In this document: positions 59,280 to 64,000 of the stretch, piece by piece
How positions within the stretch are numbered: the stretch's first letter is position 1
How the letters are laid out: each line of letters begins with the position of its first letter
From: Turnera subulata
Taxonomy: Eukaryota; Streptophyta; Magnoliopsida; Malpighiales; Passifloraceae
Length of the DNA: 64,000 bases
NCBI GenBank assembly: GCA_028386065.3
Contig: JAKUCV010002262.1
Location: 45,499 to 109,498 of the forward strand
Reading direction: 5' to 3'
Notes under the pieces: model-generated
Told to the model about the DNA's origin: nothing
Databases searched by the model: none
Seen by the model: only the letters and a program-made list of their open reading frames with translations
Program-made: the position numbers and the translations under genes

Positions 59280-59525
59280 CTTGGAAGATTTAGTACACGT
59301 CGGTGACAAATCTAAGGAGGGCGGAGAAGGTACGCCCTTCTTCTTCAAAGAGTAGTACACGTCGGCTAGTAGAAGCCAGATAAGATCAGGGTCGACCATG
59401 GCAAGTCCATGTAGTGCATTAATGGATGCATCATGAAGCCCGGTAACACCACTACAAGCTATGCCCACCACGAGACCACTAATCTTTTTGAAGACTCCTT
59501 CCAATGCAGAAGCACCTTTTTTGTT
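59280..59525 (-). pseudogene. Fragment resembling a TTI1-type ARM-repeat protein
   Basis: The minus-strand frame from 59558 reads KGASALEGVFKKISGLVVG and MVDPDLIWLLLADVYYSLKK, then a Pro/Ser-rich end. This resembles the C-terminal part of plant TELO2-interacting protein 1-like ARM-repeat proteins, as I remember them. In Arabidopsis a gene of this kind (At1g79190) adjoins the SCI1 homologue (At1g79200), which fits the content of this window. It is fused to the truncated PPR-2 at 59545 through a short repeated stretch (ACCACGAGACCACTAATCTT at 59466 and 59548). Only a fragment is present. Confidence 0.5.
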
Positions 59526-59544
59526 TCGAGACAAATCAGCAATC

Positions 59545-62500
59545 ATGTTGAGCACCACGAGACCACTAATCTTTTTGAAGACCTTGAGATTTGAATCTCA
59601 CTGGTCTGTGGATGAGACTGGTCTCCCATTCCAAACGAACTCAACCTGTTATTCAACTTCACCCAACTGCAAGCCGGTTTCTTCTTTATTTTATATGATC
59701 CCATCTCGCTTCTAACATTCTCTACATCCTCCCATCTTCCAGTGGCTGCACAAACATTTGCATAAAGAACATAAGCTGCATCATCTAATGGGACTAATTG
59801 CAAAAGATTCTCAGCAGCTTTTCTCCCAAGTTCCATATGACCATGGATTTTACAAGCAGCCAACAAGCTCCGCCATCCAAAGTCAGTTGGTGGAACAGGC
59901 ATCTTATTGATGAAAGTTTCAGCCTCAGCTAGCCTCCCTGATCACCCCAAAAGATCAATGATACATACACAGTGCCCTATTCTTGGAGGAACGCCAAACT
60001 CTTTCACCATCGAAACATAGTATGCTAGGCCCTCCTCCACTAATCCCCCATGACTGTAAGCAGAGAGAAGAGATATGAAGGTAACTTGATCTGGTTCTAC
60101 CCCCAGTTTTATCATTTCATGAAAAGTTTCTTTAGCCTTCTCAAAGCACCCATGCCTTGCAAAAGATGATATCAGTATGTTCCATGATAATCTTGATCGG
60201 TTGTGGGATAATCCGTAATACATCATCTAGTTCTCCACATTTTCCATACATGTCCATTGTGGCATTCATAACAAAAGAATCCGAGTCAAAAACCAAGTTT
60301 GGTAGCCAAAGCATGAAGCTGCTGACCTTCCTCCAATATTGCCAACTTAGCTGCTGCGGCAATGCATTCAGAAAAGCTAAATTGATCCAAATCTACTCCT
60401 TCACGGCTCATTTGCACAAGAAGTCTCAGAGCCTCCTCCATGCAACCATGATGAGCATTTGCAGCCATGATAATGTTCCATGCAACAGCACTCTTAATAT
60501 TTAACCCATCAAAGATATAGTTACTTGAATTTAGATCACCACACTTGGCATACATCATGATAAGTGAATTCAGGACGTGTTCATCAGATTCAGACCCTGA
60601 CCGAATTATTAAAAGAATGGATGGGCATCCCACCAGGCAGCAGATCATCAGGAGCCAAACAAGCACCTAGAACATTGAAAATGTAATGTAGTTGGTAGGT
60701 ACACATTCTTCTTTCATCAATTCAAAGGCTTGCAGTGCCGCTTCTGATTGTTGGTTATCTGTATGGGCACCAATAACTGCATTCCAAGTTCTAAGTCTCG
60801 CCTGGGCATCCTATGAAATATCTTTCTTGCTTCACCCATGATACCGAGCTTCGCATATAAGGTGATCAATGCATTGCCGACAATCAAGTTGTCATGTAGG
60901 CCAGTAAGGATTGCGAGGGCATGAGCCCTCCTGCCTTCATTGAAAAATTCTGGGTCTGAACACGCAGCCAATGCACTTGTAAAAGTTACGTAGTTAGCGG
61001 TTTTATCGATATGGAACATTCTACCAAAAATTTTCAAAGCATCTTGGCAATTGCCCTCTTGAGCATAACAGGCGAGCATGGAATTCCATGATATGACATC
61101 CCTATCTGCCATTCCTTTGAAAACCAATTCCGCATCCTTAAATTTTCCTGTGTCAGAATACATACCTACAAGAGTATTGCATAGACAAACATTAGAATCT
61201 AAGCCGAATTTCAGAACTAAAGAATGAAGTCCCCTTCCCCACTTCAAATCACCAGCAGACCCACAGCCAGCTAACAAAGCTGAAAGTGTGGTAGAATTGG
61301 TCTGCCCATAAACATGGCGCATCTGATGAAAACATCTCAGCGATTCTTCAAAAAGACTACTGCGAACGTTTGCAGAAATCAAGGAGTTCCATGAGATTAT
61401 GTCAGGATCGTTTATACCATAGAAAGTGTTGTAAACCTCTTGCATTATACCAAAACTGCCGAACAAAGATACAGGAGAGTTTGCCACAGAAGTATTAGTT
61501 CCTAATCCAAATTTTATAACTTGTCCAATCACTTGGTGACCCAACAGCTCATTGTCAAGTGACACACAGGAACCGATCACAGTGGCCAACGTGTTCTCAT
61601 TACAGCTCACCCTTCATGCCTCATAGACCGATATAAAGTCAGAACTGTGCTTGATTCTCCATAATCCATATAGGAAACCATTAATGCAGTCCAAGAAACA
61701 ACATTCTTGTTAGGCATCTCCTCGAACAGCTTCCCAGCATCCAAAGCAAACCCATAAACTCCATAGAAATGCAACAGCGATGTACCCACAAAAACATCAC
61801 TCAGTAGACCAAACTTCAGAACAAAACCATGCACTTGGACACCTTCATCGAACATGCACCCTGACCTATCACAGGCGGTTAGCAAGCTAGCAACTGCAAA
61901 CCCGCTAGGCTTAGTGCCAAAGCCCCTCATCTCATTAAAGAAACCAATTGCCTCCGCATAAAATTCCGCACGAACATACCCGGACATCATATTATTCCAA
62001 GAAGCCTCATGCCTCTCGCGCATTTTATCAAACACGTAACGAGCAAGACCAATATGACCAAACTTAGAATACATGGTAATCAAAGTGTTACTGTATCGCA
62101 CACCTAGATTGACTAGACCCTTGATGCAAAACGCGATAAGGCCCTGCCAGTAGCTTCTTTGGTTATCTGGGAGAAACCCTTTTGATAAAAGCAGGAAATT
62201 TCGGGGTTCGGGTGGTTTGAGAGGGAAACAATGGTCCCATTATTTGACTTTGTGTTGGTGCTTTTCGGTTGTCCTTCTATGTCTGTGCATGGCAACGGGA
62301 TTGTGGAGAAGGGTTTTTGGTTTTGGAGATTTTGGCGGGAAAAAATGGAAGGTAAGGGTCGGTTTCTGGAGAAGCTCAGAGAAAAAGGTTTCCGACATGG
62401 AATTCTATCTTCTATCATCCCCCTGCTCTCTTTCCCAGCACTAAAATTCCATCCCAAGCGAAAGTTTGTACACTAATTGCTCATAACTCTTGGTGCTGGC

Positions 62501-63200
62501 CTGCAACCCGATTGCCTATTATTTCTCACCTACAGCAAGCTGCTGCTCATGCCATTACTCCATCTTTGGATGCTGACCAAGCCCACTGGATATTATCACC
62601 TTCGGGGCTGTACACTGTTCGTAGTGCCTGGGAGCATATTCGAATAAAATAGCCTCGAGTCTCATGGTTTAAGTTACTATGGTCTGCTTGTCACTGATGC
62701 CTCCTGCCTTTTCTGCTCCTACCTCAAGGAATCAAGAGACTATTTATTCTTTGCTTGTCCTTACACGGCAGAAATCTGGACTCGCCTACTCTCTCTTTGT
62801 AATGTGCGCAGAACTGTAGTTCCTGGCCAACTGAATTTCTTTGGGCGCAAAAATTCCAGCAGAAGAAGAATATTAAGTCCATGATTCTACGACTTGTCTT
62901 TTGTGCCTGATGCAGTTCTAGCGACTGTATGTGCTGATGTAAAACTGCGGTTTTGTGGTCTGTCCAACTTGAATCCTAGACCTTTATCCCCAGAATTGCA
63001 GTCTCTGTGTACATTCTGGTGTATAAAATTCCCGGTTCCTGCTTGATAGTTTCTCTGTTTGTAATTGTCTGATTAAGGCTTATCTAAAAGCCTGTCTTGT
63101 TCTACGTTGCATTCATCCTTGATAGGACTCTCCTAACCAATTCGTAATGAAATTTATTGATTCTAAAAAAAAAAAAAGTTTCCGACAGCACATAGCCAAC
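59545..63200 (-). pseudogene. PPR-2: PPR-DYW pseudogene lacking its DYW end
   Basis: This is the inverted paralogue of PPR-1, read from about 63195 down. The start region is split by a LINE (62399-63177). Frameshifts: a lost base near 62125 in the LHALCIKG segment, a lost G near 61612 (GAAGGGTGAGC), a deletion near 60800 after MPRRD, and further breaks near 60660 and 60230. The last repeats and E motifs, deleted in PPR-1, are kept here (59550-60226: VTFISLLSAYSHGGLVEEGL, WRSLLAACKIHGHMELGRKA). The gene is cut at HPQTSEI near 59590 and joined to other sequence, so the DYW domain is lost. The two copies have lost different parts. Confidence 0.92.
62399..63177 (+). mobile_element. 5'-truncated L1-type LINE in the PPR-2 start region
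   Basis: This plus-strand copy of the family seen at 8247 shows YTAEIWTRLLSLCNVRRTV-like coding, now with stops, and a 3' end with a run of 13 A. A 10-bp duplication GTTTCCGACA flanks it (62389-62398 and 63178-63187). It splits the PPR-2 N-terminus. Confidence 0.88.
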
Positions 63201-63639
63201 TTCAGTATTTTATCAAAAGTACAGCCATCCTCTTCAGCTCCGTGTATATGTATACTGTATGCAAAACGAAGTGCAGAGAGTGAAAAGGGACATAGGATTG
63301 TAAGCAATGGTTGAGATTAGAGGCAATGTGCCAAAAAAACTGGAAACAAATTCAGCAGTTGAAATGAAAACCCTTAGAATATGATCGAAAACATCGGATC
63401 ACAGTTTAAGAGAACAGTAAGAATTAAGAAAATAGCTAATACCCCATAAGTTACCCTTAAGTTCCAATCCCAATAGGACCATCACTTTGATTATGATTAC
63501 AAGCAAAAAAAGAAAAAAAAAATAGACAATGTGATTTAACTAACTAAAGGAAACTTTAGTTTCTGTTTCCTAATATGCCGCTCCATTACAACACAAATGA
63601 AACGAAAGATGGGAAAATGCTTTGTATAGTCTTATTATA
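63201..63639 (-). other. Inverted SCI1 intron-3 sequence and TLP-D 3' flank
   Basis: Read on the minus strand this matches 11050-11310: TLP 3' flank, then the TTTTCATTTCAACTGCTGAATTTG block. It is the spacer between TLP-D and PPR-2 in the inverted unit, with no gene. Confidence 0.75.
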
Positions 63640-63806
63640 TAATATAGAAAATCGTCAAAGCTGCTGCCAAAGTTGTCCAAATTGCAGCGTTGGTGACGAG
63701 GGAACCTCCTCTTGAGAAATATGTTGATGTGGCTTGAGAGGTAGGAAACGAGATTGGTATATTCTGGTTGTTGGTACTTGGCTTATTCTCTCCGATGACT
63801 CTGTTG
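63640..63806 (-). pseudogene. TLP-D: last-exon fragment of a thaumatin-like gene
   Basis: The minus strand encodes the TLP C-terminal tail (NQNIPISFPTSQATSTYFSR, then LVTNAAIWTTLAAALTIF). It corresponds to exon 3 of TLP-B, with the usual TAA changed so that the frame runs a few codons further. Similarity stops near 63806 at GTCATCGGAGAG. The following sequence to the end of the window (63807-64000) matches nothing else here, so exons 1 and 2 are missing or lie beyond a breakpoint. Confidence 0.85.
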
Positions 63807-64000
63807 ATTGTTGACCAAGCTGATGACAGTGAAGTGTGATTAATTAGTTAGTGGAATGTTTAGTGTGATTGAGATGATAAGGTGAGTGGTCACTTTAGTT
63901 AAAGTGTGATGTATCCTTTAATCATGATGTTTATCCTGATTGTAAGTGTGTTTTGTATTATATGGTGTGCTATTATGATCAGATTAGGAAAAGCAAACCC

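Overview
The window is nuclear DNA of a flowering plant, most likely a eudicot. It holds intron-split genes with GT..AG borders, a DYW-type PPR gene, class III peroxidases, thaumatin-like proteins (TLPs), an SCI1-like gene, a decayed plastid 16S rRNA insert, and many plant transposable elements (long-LTR chromovirus-type elements, Ty1/copia, L1-type LINEs, hAT, Mutator-like, a possible Helitron). I cannot name the species.

The gene content is one small ancestral neighbourhood copied several times, partly in inverted orientation: peroxidase promoter, SCI1, TLP, PPR, peroxidase. Reading left to right: an LTR fragment (1-1004); a plastid 16S insert (1236-1732); a peroxidase first-exon relic (2028-2174, minus); TLP-A pseudogene with a hAT insertion (3341-5194); a possible Helitron (5602-6354); a copied peroxidase promoter plus SCI1 exon 1 (6790-7644); a truncated LINE (8247-8933); TLP-B, the only intact TLP (9426-10958); a PPR fragment (11318-11700); peroxidase POD-1 (minus, 12035-15221) with a long-TIR element in intron 1 and a Mutator-like element in its promoter (15389-17274); SCI1 with a frameshift (18615-20949); TLP-C (22013-35923), split by a 6-kb LINE and a 6.2-kb copia-type element; PPR-1 pseudogene (36865-39590); a 13.5-kb long-LTR element (41070-54606) holding a nested solo LTR; peroxidase POD-2 (plus, 55960-58351); a fragment resembling a TELO2-interacting ARM-repeat protein; PPR-2 pseudogene (minus, with a LINE in its start region); and the last exon of TLP-D (minus). 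TLP-B/PPR/POD-1 and POD-2/PPR-2/TLP-D are mirror-image copies. The apparently expressible host genes are TLP-B, POD-1 and POD-2.

The most unusual signal is a 227-codon open frame, here called ORF-X, present in two otherwise unrelated non-autonomous LTR retrotransposons (32080-32763 minus, and 46448-47131 plus). In both it is antisense to the element that carries it. The two proteins have exactly the same length, align without gaps and are about 72% identical by hand count. Each is preceded by a TATAAAA box about 100-115 bp upstream and by an A/C-rich, G-poor leader. The C-terminal third resembles the first part of a LINE-type endonuclease (EEP) domain, and the N-terminal two thirds match nothing I know. 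The copia-type host has identical 198-bp LTRs but a ruined pol, so it moved recently, presumably with help in trans. The long-LTR host carries a second antisense frame (45223-45600) with its own TATA box and a nuclear-localisation-like basic stretch. This looks like an antisense accessory gene module of plant LTR retrotransposons and is the best candidate here for something undescribed.
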